Positions 21,926 through 29,767 of a DNA stretch of 29,787 bases are shown here, in pieces. The notes under the pieces were generated by a model, which worked only from the letters and a program-made list of their open reading frames with translations, did not search any database and was not told the DNA's origin. Made by a program: the position numbers and the translations under genes. The number at the start of each line of letters is the position of its first letter. The first letter of the stretch is position 1. The stretch spans positions 1 to 29,787 of the forward strand of contig JBLNBQ010000143.1 of the NCBI GenBank assembly GCA_050260095.1, given 5' to 3'. This DNA comes from JBLNBQ01 sp050260095. Lineage in GTDB: Bacteria > Bacillota > UBA5301 > DYFA01.

Positions 21926-22181
21926 CAAAACTGCTGCCTACGCCCAAACCTTGCGCGCACTCGACGAATGGGAGCCGTATCTGATCGCCCAGTCGGGCTT
22001 GCCGGGGCCGCGGGCCAACCTCGAGCTGGCCCAGGCTGTGGCTGAGGAGGACGGCGCTCCCCTGCTGCTCGCTGCTCTCTGGCGGCTCGACTCGGCGTGG
22101 ACCGAACGCCTCGCTGGCCCAACTCGGAGGGAGTGGCGCTTCGGGGTGCCCCGCATACCATGTGGTGACAATGTCACCTAG
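21918..22181 (+). CDS. Small hypothetical protein, possibly a truncated gene
   Basis: A possible 87-residue protein that I cannot assign. The frame starts at GTG 21918, overlapping the end of mnaA, and has a coding-like first half (DEWEPYLIAQSGLPGPRANLELAQAVAEE) that resembles the opening of HEAT-like hypothetical proteins in other bacteria. The second half looks like out-of-frame or decayed sequence and ends in a stop within a palindrome at 22164-22178. It could be an intact small gene, or the 5' remnant of a longer gene cut by deletion. There is no strong ribosome site. Confidence 0.4.
   Translation: MLSKTAAYAQTLRALDEWEPYLIAQSGLPGPRANLELAQAVAEEDGAPLLLAALWRLDSAWTERLAGPTRREWRFGVPRIPCGDNVT
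22164..22178. promoter_or_regulatory. Palindrome upstream of the half-ferritin gene
   Basis: GGTGAC-aat-GTCACC is a perfect dyad, 20 bases before the ferritin-like ATG and just upstream of its ribosome site. It could be an operator for a metal- or redox-responsive regulator. No cognate regulator is identified. Confidence 0.4.
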
Positions 22182-22197
22182 GGGGTGGAATGGCACG

Positions 22198-22458
22198 ATG
22201 CCTGACAAGATGGCTGAGATGATGCACATGCACAAGACGGTGGCCAACATCCGGAAGGCCATGCAGGGGGAACTGGGGGCCATCAACGAGTATCATGAGT
22301 TCGCCATGGCGGCGGAGACCCCGGAGATGCACGACCTTTTCCACCACATCGCCATGGAAGAGAAACGCCACCTGGCGGAGGAGTTCCGGGCGCTTTTGAT
22401 GCTAGACCCGGAGCAGATGCAGGCGTACCGGGACGTCTTCGGAGGCAAGAAGGACTGA
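22198..22458 (+). CDS. Half-length ferritin-like (rubrerythrin-type) protein
   Basis: An 86-residue all-helical protein with one half of a ferritin-like di-iron bundle: GELGAINEYHEFA on the first helix and AMEEKRHLAEEF with the E-x-x-H metal pair on the second. Full ferritins and rubrerythrins repeat this pair within one chain; here two subunits would be needed, as in encapsulated ferritins (EncFtn), which are of similar length and also have an EEKxH motif and a DPE-containing tail. No encapsulin shell gene is in the window. Likely role: iron binding or peroxide/oxygen handling. ATG at 22198 has AGGGGGTGG about 10 bases upstream. A terminator follows, so the gene appears to be a single unit. 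Confidence 0.85.
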   Translation: MPDKMAEMMHMHKTVANIRKAMQGELGAINEYHEFAMAAETPEMHDLFHHIAMEEKRHLAEEFRALLMLDPEQMQAYRDVFGGKKD

Positions 22459-22496
22459 CCCCGCAGCAAGCAGGGGTTTCCCGTGACGGTCAGAGG

Positions 22497-22523
22497 AAGG
22501 GCTCGCCGGAGGGCGGGCCTTTT
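22497..22523 (+). terminator. Rho-independent terminator after the ferritin-like gene
   Basis: AAGG-g-CTCGCC pairs with GGCGGGCCTT around GGAG with one bulged base, followed by a short T-run (22520-22523). It lies about 40 bases after the stop and before the amidohydrolase gene. Confidence 0.65.
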
Positions 22524-22608
22524 CGCGTCGGCGGGAGGGTTCCGGCGGGGAGAGCCGGAATCCCCATGGGGCACGCTACGCCAGGGGCGGAAGGGAGCCG
22601 AGGGTTGT

Positions 22609-23934
22609 ATGCAGCTTTCGAAACGGAAACAGCGCGTGGTCGACGCCATCGCCGCGCAGGGCGCGGGCCTGCGCCAGTTGGGCGAGGAGATCTATCGCCA
22701 CCCGGAGCTGGGTTTCAAGGAACACCGCACCGCCCGGTTGACCGCCGGGTTCCTCCGGCGGCTCGGGCTGGAGCCGCAGGAAGGGCTCGCCCTGACCGGC
22801 GTGAAGGCGGTGGCCCGGGGCGGTCGTCCGGGGCCGACGGTGGGCCTCGTCTGCGAACTCGACGCGGCCATCTGCTACGACCACCCCGAGGCGGATAGGG
22901 AGACCGGCGCCGTGCACGCCTGCGGGCACAACCTGCAGGTCACCGCCGCCCTGGGCGCCCTGACGGGGCTTGTGGAGACAGGACTTTTGGGGGGACTCGC
23001 CGGGAACGTGGCGTTGCTGGCCGTTCCGGCCGAAGAGGCCATCGACCTGGAGTTCCGCCGGAGCCTCCAGCGCGACGGCGTGCTCGCTTATCTCGGCGGG
23101 AAGCAGGAGTTCCTGCGCCTGGGGCTTTTCGATGACGTCGACGTCGCGCTGAACGTCCATGCCGACCTGGCTCCCGGCGGTGAGCGGCGCGTGCGGTTGG
23201 TCCAGACCAGCAACGGGTTCGTGGTCAAGGCGGCCCGGTTCCTGGGCCAGGCGGCCCACGCGGGCGCCGCCCCCTGGGAGGGGGTCAACGCGCTCAACGC
23301 CTGTCTCATGGGCCTGATGGGCATCCACGCCCAGCGGGAGACCTTCCGCGACCAGGACACCGTCCGGGTGCATCCGATCATCACGGCGGGCGGCGCCGGC
23401 GTCAACGTCGTCCCCTCCGACGTCAAGATGGAGACGTACGTGCGCGCCGCGACCGTGGAGGCGATGCGCGACGCCAACGCCAAGGTCAACCGGGCGCTGC
23501 GGGCGGGCGCCGATTGCGTGGGGGCGCGGCTGGACCTCTCCGATCTTCCCGGCTACCTGCCCTTCCGCGCCGACCCGGGCCTGGGCCGGCTTTTCGCGCA
23601 GAACGCCTCGCTGCTGCTCGGCGAGCGCGCCTGTCCCTCCTCAGACGGCGGCTATCACATGACCGCCTCCTCGGACCTGGGCGACCTCAGCCATTACCGC
23701 CCCAGCGTCTGGGCGAGCATCGGCTGCATCGCCGGAGGGCTCCACTCGCCGGACTACCGGGTGGTCGACGCCGAGCTGGCTTACGTGATCCCGGCGCAGA
23801 TCCTGGCGCTGACCGTCCTGGATCTGCTCTCCGGAGACGGTGAGGGGGCCCGGGAGATCGCCGGCCGCTTCGCGCCGAGTTTCGCGAGGGAGACCTTCGG
23901 CGCCTTCTGGGCGGACATCCTCGGGAAAAGCTAG
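22609..23934 (+). CDS. M20 family amidohydrolase/peptidase (AbgB-like)
   Basis: A 441-residue cytoplasmic metal-dependent amidohydrolase of the M20 family. The catalytic domain shows EIYRHPELGFKEHRTA, VGLVCELDAA (the metal Asp strand), HACGHNLQVTAALGA and PAEEAIDLEF (catalytic Glu pair). The GHN variant resembles AbgB (p-aminobenzoyl-glutamate hydrolase) rather than the GHD of indole-amide hydrolases. The dimerisation/lid domain begins near VKAARFLGQAAHAGAAPWEGVNAL, with its conserved His, and the C-terminus holds the SSDLGDLSHY and GLHSP metal residues. The substrate is uncertain. ATG at 22609 follows GAGGG at about 5 bases; a longer upstream frame runs through the terminator and was rejected. 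A hairpin with TTT follows its stop. Confidence 0.9.
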   Translation: MQLSKRKQRVVDAIAAQGAGLRQLGEEIYRHPELGFKEHRTARLTAGFLRRLGLEPQEGLALTGVKAVARGGRPGPTVGLVCELDAAICYDHPEADRETGAVHACGHNLQVTAALGALTGLVETGLLGGLAGNVALLAVPAEEAIDLEFRRSLQRDGVLAYLGGKQEFLRLGLFDDVDVALNVHADLAPGGERRVRLVQTSNGFVVKAARFLGQAAHAGAAPWEGVNALNACLMGLMGIHAQRETFRDQDTVRVHPIITAGGAGVNVVPSDVKMETYVRAATVEAMRDANAKVNRALRAGADCVGARLDLSDLPGYLPFRADPGLGRLFAQNASLLLGERACPSSDGGYHMTASSDLGDLSHYRPSVWASIGCIAGGLHSPDYRVVDAELAYVIPAQILALTVLDLLSGDGEGAREIAGRFAPSFARETFGAFWADILGKS

Positions 23935-23940
23935 CTACCG

Positions 23941-23969
23941 GGCCTGGTTCGAAGGTCAGCCAGGCCTTT
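23941..23969 (+). terminator. Rho-independent terminator after the amidohydrolase gene
   Basis: GGCCTGG (23941-23947) pairs with CCAGGCC (23960-23966), followed by TTTC. It lies 6 bases after the TAG stop. Confidence 0.6.
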
Positions 23970-23984
23970 CCTCGCCAGTCTTTG

Positions 23985-24016
23985 CCGGCCGTTCAGTCAG
24001 AGGACTGGGCGGCCGG
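23985..24016. terminator. Two-tier hairpin before the TetR operon
   Basis: CCGGCCG pairs with CGGCCGG, and inside it CAGTC pairs with GACTG around AGAG. It lies just after the first terminator. It could be a second terminator or an insulating structure; no T-run follows on the plus strand, and a short TTT precedes it. Confidence 0.5.
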
Positions 24017-24065
24017 TGTTCACTGCCGCGAAAATGGGCTGGTTAGAAGGGATAGTCTGTGGTAA

Positions 24066-24087
24066 TTTGTAAGTAAGCATTCACAAA
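24066..24087. promoter_or_regulatory. Candidate TetR operator
   Basis: An imperfect 22-base dyad with arms TTTGT and ACAAA (seven of eleven pairs match) lies in the AT-rich leader just before the tetR-type gene, where an autoregulatory site is expected. Support is modest. Confidence 0.35.
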
Positions 24088-24119
24088 CATCCAGGATGGG
24101 CAGAAGGTGGGGGACCACG

Positions 24120-24740
24120 GTGGGCCGTGGCGCGGATACCAGGGGGCGGCTCATCACTGAGGCCAGAAGCCTCTTCGCCAGCCAGGGTTACGACCGGACG
24201 ACGATGGCCCAGATCGCCCGCGCCGCCGGGATCACGGAGGGGGCCATCTACCGCCACTTCAGCGACAAGCGGGCGCTGTTCCAGGCGTGCATCGGCCCCG
24301 TGCTGGAGGAGGCCTTCAGCCGGAGCCTCGCGCTGGTGGTCGACGCCGCCGACCCGCGCCGCATGGTGCAGGAGATGGTCGAGGTCAGGCTGCAGTTGCT
24401 CCGCGAGAACCGGGAGAGCTTCGACATCATCTTCACCCAGGCGATGCACCATCCAGACCTCCTGGCCCAGCTGCACGATTTCGTCCGCGCCCAGATGCAG
24501 GCCGTTGGCCCGGTGGTCAGCCGATTGCAGGAACGGGGCTGGCTGAAGCGCCGCCCCAATGTGCTGATCCTCGGGCTCGGACTCACCGTGGGGATGTGGG
24601 CGGTGCAGAACTTCCAGCGTGACAACGGCGGCCTGAAGGATTGCTTCGGGGTCCCCTTCAGCCAGGAACAGACGCTGCAGGACCTTGTCGAGTTCGTGCT
24701 CTACGGTTTGGCCGGTGAACCGGCGGAGGTGAAAGAGTGA
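24120..24740 (+). CDS. TetR/AcrR family transcriptional regulator
   Basis: A 206-residue repressor. The N-terminal TetR helix-turn-helix is clear (ITEARSLFASQGYDRTTMAQ then IARAAGITEGAIYRHFSDKRAL), followed by an all-helical ligand and dimer domain. Position at the head of a HlyD-ABC-ABC-permease-TolC operon parallels E. coli CecR/YbiH upstream of ybhGFSR, suggesting local repression of the efflux genes by a drug or lipophilic ligand. GTG at 24120 has AAGGTGGGGG upstream at 6 bases; ATG at 24096 is possible and would add 8 residues but has a weak site. The TGA stop shares a base with the next ATG (TGATG). Confidence 0.9.
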   Translation: MGRGADTRGRLITEARSLFASQGYDRTTMAQIARAAGITEGAIYRHFSDKRALFQACIGPVLEEAFSRSLALVVDAADPRRMVQEMVEVRLQLLRENRESFDIIFTQAMHHPDLLAQLHDFVRAQMQAVGPVVSRLQERGWLKRRPNVLILGLGLTVGMWAVQNFQRDNGGLKDCFGVPFSQEQTLQDLVEFVLYGLAGEPAEVKE

Positions 24741-25753
24741 TGGAGAAGAAGCGGTTGCGCCTCATCGTGCCGCTGGTGATCGTCCTGGCGGGCAGTGTGG
24801 GGCTCGTGACCTGGCTGGTGACGCGGGACAACCGGGCGAACGACGTGCTCACCACCTCGGGGACCATCGAAGCGACGGACGTCCCGGTCGCCGCCGAGGT
24901 GGCGGGCAAAGTGGCCGCCGTCCTGGTGGAGGAGGGGCAGCGGGTCAGGGCCGGGGAGCCCCTGGCGAAGCTGGACACGACCGCCCTCAGCATTCAGCTC
25001 GAACAGGCGCGGGCCGCCCTCAAGATGGCGCAGGCCCGCCTGGCCGAGGCGCAGGCCGGACCCCGGGCCGCCCAGGTCCGGCAGACCGACGAACTGGCCC
25101 GCCAGGCCAGCGCGGCCCTGGAAGGCGCGCAGAAGAATTTCGACACGGTCAAGCAGCTCTATGACCAGGGAGTGGCGCCCAAGACCCAGCTGGACGCGGC
25201 CACCACCGCCCTCGACACGGCCCGGGCGCAGGCTAAGGCGGCGCGGGCCCAGGCCGACCTGGTGAAACAGGGCGCCACCGCCGAGCAACTGAAGCAGCTG
25301 GAGGCGCAGGTCGAACAGGCCTCGGCGTCCGTCAAGCTCGCCGAGTGGAGCCTGGACCGGGCCACGGTGAAGGCGCCGGTCGACGGGTCGGTCATCCGGC
25401 GGCTCGTCGAGCCCGGGGCGCTGATCTCCCCCGGAGCCACCCTGGCCACCCTCTCGAATCCCGAAGATCTGTGGCTGCGCGTGTACGTCCCGGAGAACCA
25501 GCTCAGCCTGGTCAAGGTGGGCATGGAGGCGCAGGTGGAGGTCGATTCCTACCCGGGCCGGCGCTTCCGGGCCAAGGTGGTCAGCATCAGCGACCAGGCG
25601 GAGTTCACCCCCCGCAACGTCCAGACGAAGCAGGAGCGGGCCACCACGGTCTATGCGGTGAAGCTCCGGCTCGACGAGGGGCTCCGGGGCGAACTGAAGG
25701 CGGGCATGCCGGCCGACGTCACCTTCGCGACACCGTCACCCAAGGGGAAGTGA
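24740..25753 (+). CDS. HlyD/YbhG-type periplasmic-adaptor (membrane fusion) protein
   Basis: A 337-residue adaptor with one N-terminal membrane anchor (about 7-27), a split biotinyl-lipoyl domain (SGTIEATDVPVAAEVAGKV at about 35-55 and ATVKAPVDGSVIRRLVEPGA at about 210-230), a long alpha-helical hairpin between them (QLEQARAALKMAQARLAEAQ onward) with alanine-rich heptads, and a C-terminal beta-barrel ending GELKAGMPADV. It should link the ABC pump to the TolC-like partner encoded four genes on. GGAGGTG lies 8 bases before ATG. It is coupled at both ends to neighbouring genes. It closely resembles YbhG in layout. Confidence 0.92.
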   Translation: MEKKRLRLIVPLVIVLAGSVGLVTWLVTRDNRANDVLTTSGTIEATDVPVAAEVAGKVAAVLVEEGQRVRAGEPLAKLDTTALSIQLEQARAALKMAQARLAEAQAGPRAAQVRQTDELARQASAALEGAQKNFDTVKQLYDQGVAPKTQLDAATTALDTARAQAKAARAQADLVKQGATAEQLKQLEAQVEQASASVKLAEWSLDRATVKAPVDGSVIRRLVEPGALISPGATLATLSNPEDLWLRVYVPENQLSLVKVGMEAQVEVDSYPGRRFRAKVVSISDQAEFTPRNVQTKQERATTVYAVKLRLDEGLRGELKAGMPADVTFATPSPKGK

Positions 25754-25758
25754 AGCCG

Positions 25759-26727
25759 GTGGAGCCCGCCATCCGGGTCGAAGGACTGGTCAAGAAGTAC
25801 GGGGAGACCGTGGCCGTCGACGGGCTGGACCTCACGGTGGCCGAGGGGAGCATCTACGGCCTTCTGGGTCCCGACGGGGCCGGAAAGACCTCCACGCTCC
25901 GGTGCCTGGCGGGCGCCCTGCAGTTTCAGGGCGGCCGGGCATGGATCGGCGGGCATGAACTCCCGCGGGAGATCGAACGCGTCCGCCACCTCATCGGCTA
26001 CATGGCGCAGCGCTTCTCCCTCTACCAGGACCTGACCCTCGAGGAGAACCTCGACTTCTTCGCCGACCTGCACGAGGTCACGCGGGCGCAGCGGGCCGAA
26101 CGGGTGCCCGGCCTGATGGCCTTCACGCGGCTGGCCGGTCACGAGCGGAAGCTCGCCGGTCAGCTCTCGGGCGGGATGAAGCAGAAGCTGGCCCTCTGCA
26201 CGGTGCTGCTGCACCGGCCCCGGGTTCTCCTGTTGGACGAGCCCAGCACGGGGGTGGACCCGGTCAGCCGCCGGGAGTTCTGGCAGATCCTCCTCTCCCT
26301 GCGCGACGAGGGGGTCGCCATCCTCGTCTCGACGCCGTACATGGACGAAGCCGAGAAGTGCGACCGGCTGGGGATGATCGCCCGGGGCCGCCTGCTCGTG
26401 GAGGGGCGCCCGGCCGAGCTGAAGGACCGTTTCCTCTTTCCGGTGCTGGCGGTGACCGCCGAACCGGTCTTCGCCGCCCGTCAGACCCTCGGCCGCCTGC
26501 CCGGGGTGAAGACGGCCGTGCTGCACGGCGACTCGGTGCACATCGTGGTCGAACCGGGACTCGCCGCGGGCGAGCGCCTCGAGGAGGCTCTCCGGGCCGC
26601 TGGCATCCGGGTCAGCGCCATCCGCCCGATCCCGGCCGGCCTGGAGGACGTCTTCGTTCACGAACTCTACTCCCGCGGTCTGGTGCTCCCGCACTCCGTC
26701 GTGCAAGGAGGCGAGGCCGGTGCCTGA
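25759..26727 (+). CDS. ABC exporter ATPase, YbhF N-terminal-half type
   Basis: A 322-residue ATPase matching the first half of YbhF. Walker A is GPDGAGKTS, with the Asp seen in YbhF-type N-terminal domains; the Q-loop region is GYMAQRFSLYQDLT, signature LSGGMKQKLALC, Walker B VLLLDEPSTGVDP. The switch histidine is missing: the strand reads ILVSTPYMDEAE, with Pro in place of His, so this site is probably slow or inactive and must pair with a canonical partner. That partner is encoded immediately downstream with an 8-base overlap. GTG at 25759 gives the better ribosome spacing; GTG at 25750, overlapping the upstream stop, is an alternative. Confidence 0.9.
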   Translation: MEPAIRVEGLVKKYGETVAVDGLDLTVAEGSIYGLLGPDGAGKTSTLRCLAGALQFQGGRAWIGGHELPREIERVRHLIGYMAQRFSLYQDLTLEENLDFFADLHEVTRAQRAERVPGLMAFTRLAGHERKLAGQLSGGMKQKLALCTVLLHRPRVLLLDEPSTGVDPVSRREFWQILLSLRDEGVAILVSTPYMDEAEKCDRLGMIARGRLLVEGRPAELKDRFLFPVLAVTAEPVFAARQTLGRLPGVKTAVLHGDSVHIVVEPGLAAGERLEEALRAAGIRVSAIRPIPAGLEDVFVHELYSRGLVLPHSVVQGGEAGA

Positions 26728-27481
26728 CGCCGGGCGGAAGCAGGCCGGGGCGGCCATCGAGGTCCGCGGCCTGCGCAAGGAATTCGGCGACTTCGTGGCG
26801 GTGGACGGCGTCGACTTCACCGTTCAGGAAGGCGAGATCTTCGGCTTCATCGGCCCCAACGGCTCGGGGAAATCGACGACCATCCGGATGCTGCTGGGGC
26901 TGCTCACCCCGACCGCCGGGGGCGGGCGGGTTCTGGGGTACGACCTCGCCACCGAGTCGGAAGCCATCCGGCAGCGGATCGGCTACATGGCGCAGAAGTT
27001 CAGCCTCTACGACGAACTCACCGCCGGAGAGAACATCCGCTTCTACGCCGGCATCTACGGGTTGAAGGGGGACTTGGCGAAGGCACGCATCCAGGAGGCG
27101 CTCGACCTGGTCGCGCTGGCCGGCATCGAGGGCCTCCGGGCCTCGGCGCTCTCGACGGGCTGGCGGCAGCGGCTGGGCCTCGCCTGCGCCCTGGTCCACC
27201 GGCCGCGCCTGCTCTTCCTCGATGAACCGACGGGCGGCGTCGACCCGGTGGCGCGCCGCGACTTCTGGGACCTTCTCTACAGCCTCACGACGGCGGGGGT
27301 GACCATCTTCGTGACCACGCACTACATGGACGAGGCCGACCACTGTCACCACCTGTGCCTGATCAACGCCGGGCGCATCGTCGGCTACGGCACGCCCCGC
27401 GAGATCAAGCAGCGGTCGGGGGCCCGCGACCTCGAGGAGATCTTCGCCCGCATGGTGGAGACCGGGGGGATGGAGGCATGA
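26720..27481 (+). CDS. ABC exporter ATPase, YbhF C-terminal-half type
   Basis: A 253-residue ATPase with Walker A GPNGSGKST, GYMAQKFSLYDELTAGENI, Walker B LLFLDEPTGGVDP and a normal switch histidine (VTTHYMDEA). The signature is LSTGWRQRLG instead of LSGGQ, as expected for the second domain of YbhF-like pumps. It should form an asymmetric heterodimer with the upstream ATPase, contributing the intact H-switch while the partner contributes the intact signature. GTG start with AAGGAGG 8 bases upstream. Its TGA overlaps the permease ATG. Confidence 0.92.
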   Translation: MPDAGRKQAGAAIEVRGLRKEFGDFVAVDGVDFTVQEGEIFGFIGPNGSGKSTTIRMLLGLLTPTAGGGRVLGYDLATESEAIRQRIGYMAQKFSLYDELTAGENIRFYAGIYGLKGDLAKARIQEALDLVALAGIEGLRASALSTGWRQRLGLACALVHRPRLLFLDEPTGGVDPVARRDFWDLLYSLTTAGVTIFVTTHYMDEADHCHHLCLINAGRIVGYGTPREIKQRSGARDLEEIFARMVETGGMEA

Positions 27482-28614
27482 ACCCGACCCGGATCGCCGC
27501 GGTGGTGCGCAAGGAGTTCATCCAGATCTTCCGCGACATCACCACGCTGCGGATCGTCATCCTGATGCCGCTCATCATGATCATGCTCTTCGGCTACGTG
27601 GTCAATACCGATGTCAAGTCGGTGCCGACCGCGGTCTCCCTCCAGGACACCGGCGTCCCCGCCCGGGAACTCTTCGATCGCTTCCGCGCCACCAACTACT
27701 TCAACGTCGTCCGGTTCGCCGGCTCCGCGGAGGAGGTAGGGCAGCTCATCGCCCGGGGCGACGCGAAGGTCGGCATCGTCATCCCCCGCGACTATTCGGA
27801 GAAAGTGAACCGGGGCGAAAAGGCGCAGGTGCAGGTGCTCATCGACGGCTCCGACCCGCTGGTCAGCCGGACGTCGCTGAACACCGCCGAGATGCTGGGG
27901 CAAGTCACGGGGAGCCAGATCATGGCCCAGCGGCTGCAGCGGCTGACGGGCGGCGGGGCGAAGGTGGAACCGCCGGTCGAGGTGCGGGCCCGGGTATGGT
28001 ACAACCCCAACATGGAGAGCGTCAAGTTCAACATGCCGGGCTTGGTGGGGGCCATCCTCCAGAACATCACGATCATCCTGATCGCCGGGGCGCTGGTGCG
28101 GGAACGGGAGCGCGGCACGATGGAGCAGCTCATCGTGACCCCCGTCAGCTCGGCCGAGCTGGTCCTGGGGAAGATGGTGCCCTACGTCATGCTGGCGATC
28201 TGCAACGTGCTCGTCGTCATGCTCGTCGGCGTCTTCTGGTTTGGGATGCAGATCGTCGGTTCGCTGTGGGTCTTGGGGCTCAACACCCTGATCTTCCTGC
28301 TCTCCTCGCTCGGGCTGGGCTTGCTCATCAGCACCATGGCCGAGAACCAGGTGCAGGCGAACCAGCTCAGCCTGCTCTTCGTGATGCCGAGCTTCCTCCT
28401 TTCGGGGTACATGTTCCCCCGGGAGAACATGCCGACGGTGCTGCAGTGGGTGGGCTACGCCATCCCGCTCACCTACTTCCTCGACGTCCTGCGCGGGGTC
28501 ATCCTCAAGGGGTTGGGGCTTGAGGTGCTGTGGCGGCAGGCGGTGACGATGGCCGGGTACGCGGTGTTCATCCTGACGCTCGCCTCGTGGCGGCTCAGGA
28601 AACGGCTCGACTAG
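27478..28614 (+). CDS. ABC-2 type exporter permease (YbhS/YhhJ-like)
   Basis: A 378-residue permease. One N-terminal membrane segment (about 22-42, TLRIVILMPLIMIMLFGYVV) is followed by a large extracytoplasmic domain (about 45-175) and then five spans, with the family motifs LVRERERGTMEQLIVTPV and the ABC-2 signature region LLFVMPSFLLSGYMFPRENMP near 285-310. YbhS and YbhR are both of this type in E. coli; only one full permease is present here, which could form a homodimer, unless the gene starting at 29768 is the second. The start overlaps the ATPase stop (ATGA). Confidence 0.93.
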   Translation: MNPTRIAAVVRKEFIQIFRDITTLRIVILMPLIMIMLFGYVVNTDVKSVPTAVSLQDTGVPARELFDRFRATNYFNVVRFAGSAEEVGQLIARGDAKVGIVIPRDYSEKVNRGEKAQVQVLIDGSDPLVSRTSLNTAEMLGQVTGSQIMAQRLQRLTGGGAKVEPPVEVRARVWYNPNMESVKFNMPGLVGAILQNITIILIAGALVRERERGTMEQLIVTPVSSAELVLGKMVPYVMLAICNVLVVMLVGVFWFGMQIVGSLWVLGLNTLIFLLSSLGLGLLISTMAENQVQANQLSLLFVMPSFLLSGYMFPRENMPTVLQWVGYAIPLTYFLDVLRGVILKGLGLEVLWRQAVTMAGYAVFILTLASWRLRKRLD

Positions 28615-28637
28615 TGACGGACCGGAGGTTTGGGGAG

Positions 28638-29756
28638 ATGTCTGCAGGAACTGCGGTGACCCGGCCGGCGCGCCGGTGGCCGGCGATAGCCTTGGTGTTG
28701 GCGGTGGGGGCGGCGGTTTGCCTGTTTGCCGGCTATCCCGGCGGGCGGGCGGTGGCCGAAGGAGTCTCCCCGGCGGCGGGGAGGGAAGAGGCCGCGCTCT
28801 TGTCCCTGGCGGACGCCCTGGCGCTGGCGGAACAGAACAATCCTGGCTACCGGCGGGCGCTCCTCGCCGTGGACCAGGCGCAGTTGGCACTGACCCGCCT
28901 GCGGGCGGACCAGACGGTGCGGGCGGGCGCGCTCTCGCTGGAACAGGCGGAGGAGGCGTTGAGCACGGCGCAGACCGCCCGGGAGGCGGCCCGGCGCAGA
29001 CTCCGCCTCGACGTGCGGCGGGCCTTCTACACCCTGTTCACCGCCGGGCGGCAGCAGAAGGTGGCCCGGGACGGGCTGGCGCAGGCCGAGGAGTACCGGC
29101 GGACCATCTTGAGCCGCCGCAAGTCGGGGGCGGGCATCGACCTTGACGTGCTGGCGGCGGAAAGGGCCTACGCTGAGGCCGCCGCGGGGGTGACCCGGGC
29201 CGACACCGGCGCCGAGCTGGCCGAGCAGACGCTCCGGGATCTGCTGCGCTGGCCCGCCGGGCGGCCACTGGCCCTCGGCGAGACGGTAAGTGGCGAGAAG
29301 CAGACGCTCCCGGGCACGGATGAGGCCATCGCCCGGGCGCTGGCCGCCAGCCCGGAGGTGGCGCAGGCCCGGGCCGGGGTCGCCGCGGCGGAGTTGGCCG
29401 TGAAGCTTGCCGAGAACGACTACACCCCGGACCTGGTGCGGCGGGCAGCCGCCCTGAAGCTGGAGGAGGCTCGCCTGGCCTTGGACGACGCGGAGCACGG
29501 CGTGGCGTTGCAGGTGCGCAAGGCGCTGGCCGACGTCCGCCTAGCCGAGAGCGCCGCCCAGGTCGCCGCGAAGGCGGAGAGCGCCGCCGCGGAAGCCTAC
29601 CGGGCGGCGAAGGTCCGCTTCGACGTAGGTCACGCCGTGGCCGATGACCTGCTCACGGCCCAGATCCGGCTCTACCAGGCCCGTCAGGCCGGCCTGCAGG
29701 CCAGCCTCGACCGGGACCTGGCCGCTACGGCGGTCCTGGCACTCATCGGAGAATAG
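28638..29756 (+). CDS. TolC-like protein without recognisable beta-barrel segments
   Basis: A 372-residue TolC/OEP-family protein. A hydrophobic N-terminal segment (about 14-33) serves as a signal peptide or anchor. Two tandem repeats follow, starting LSLADALALAEQNNPGYRRA and TDEAIARALAASPEVAQARA, each with the long Ala-rich helices of TolC. In normal TolC each repeat has about 35-50 residues between its first and second helices that form beta strands (a PxLxLxxxY...PLFDGG pattern). Both are missing here: repeat one passes from LTRLRADQTV to ALSLEQAEEA, repeat two from NDYTPDL to VRRAAALKLEEA. The protein would then be an all-helical conduit without an outer membrane pore. GGAGG is 9 bases before ATG. 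Confidence 0.82.
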   Translation: MSAGTAVTRPARRWPAIALVLAVGAAVCLFAGYPGGRAVAEGVSPAAGREEAALLSLADALALAEQNNPGYRRALLAVDQAQLALTRLRADQTVRAGALSLEQAEEALSTAQTAREAARRRLRLDVRRAFYTLFTAGRQQKVARDGLAQAEEYRRTILSRRKSGAGIDLDVLAAERAYAEAAAGVTRADTGAELAEQTLRDLLRWPAGRPLALGETVSGEKQTLPGTDEAIARALAASPEVAQARAGVAAAELAVKLAENDYTPDLVRRAAALKLEEARLALDDAEHGVALQVRKALADVRLAESAAQVAAKAESAAAEAYRAAKVRFDVGHAVADDLLTAQIRLYQARQAGLQASLDRDLAATAVLALIGE

Positions 29757-29767
29757 GGGGAGCGGCG

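Noticed and set aside
27385..28890. A 501-codon minus-strand frame opposite the permease
   Set aside because: Proline, histidine and aspartate-rich shadow of the permease gene; no domain or ribosome site.
28638..29756. TolC-like protein as proof that the organism has an outer membrane
   Set aside because: The barrel-forming parts are not seen, and other gene content fits Bacillota; the protein alone does not show a diderm envelope.
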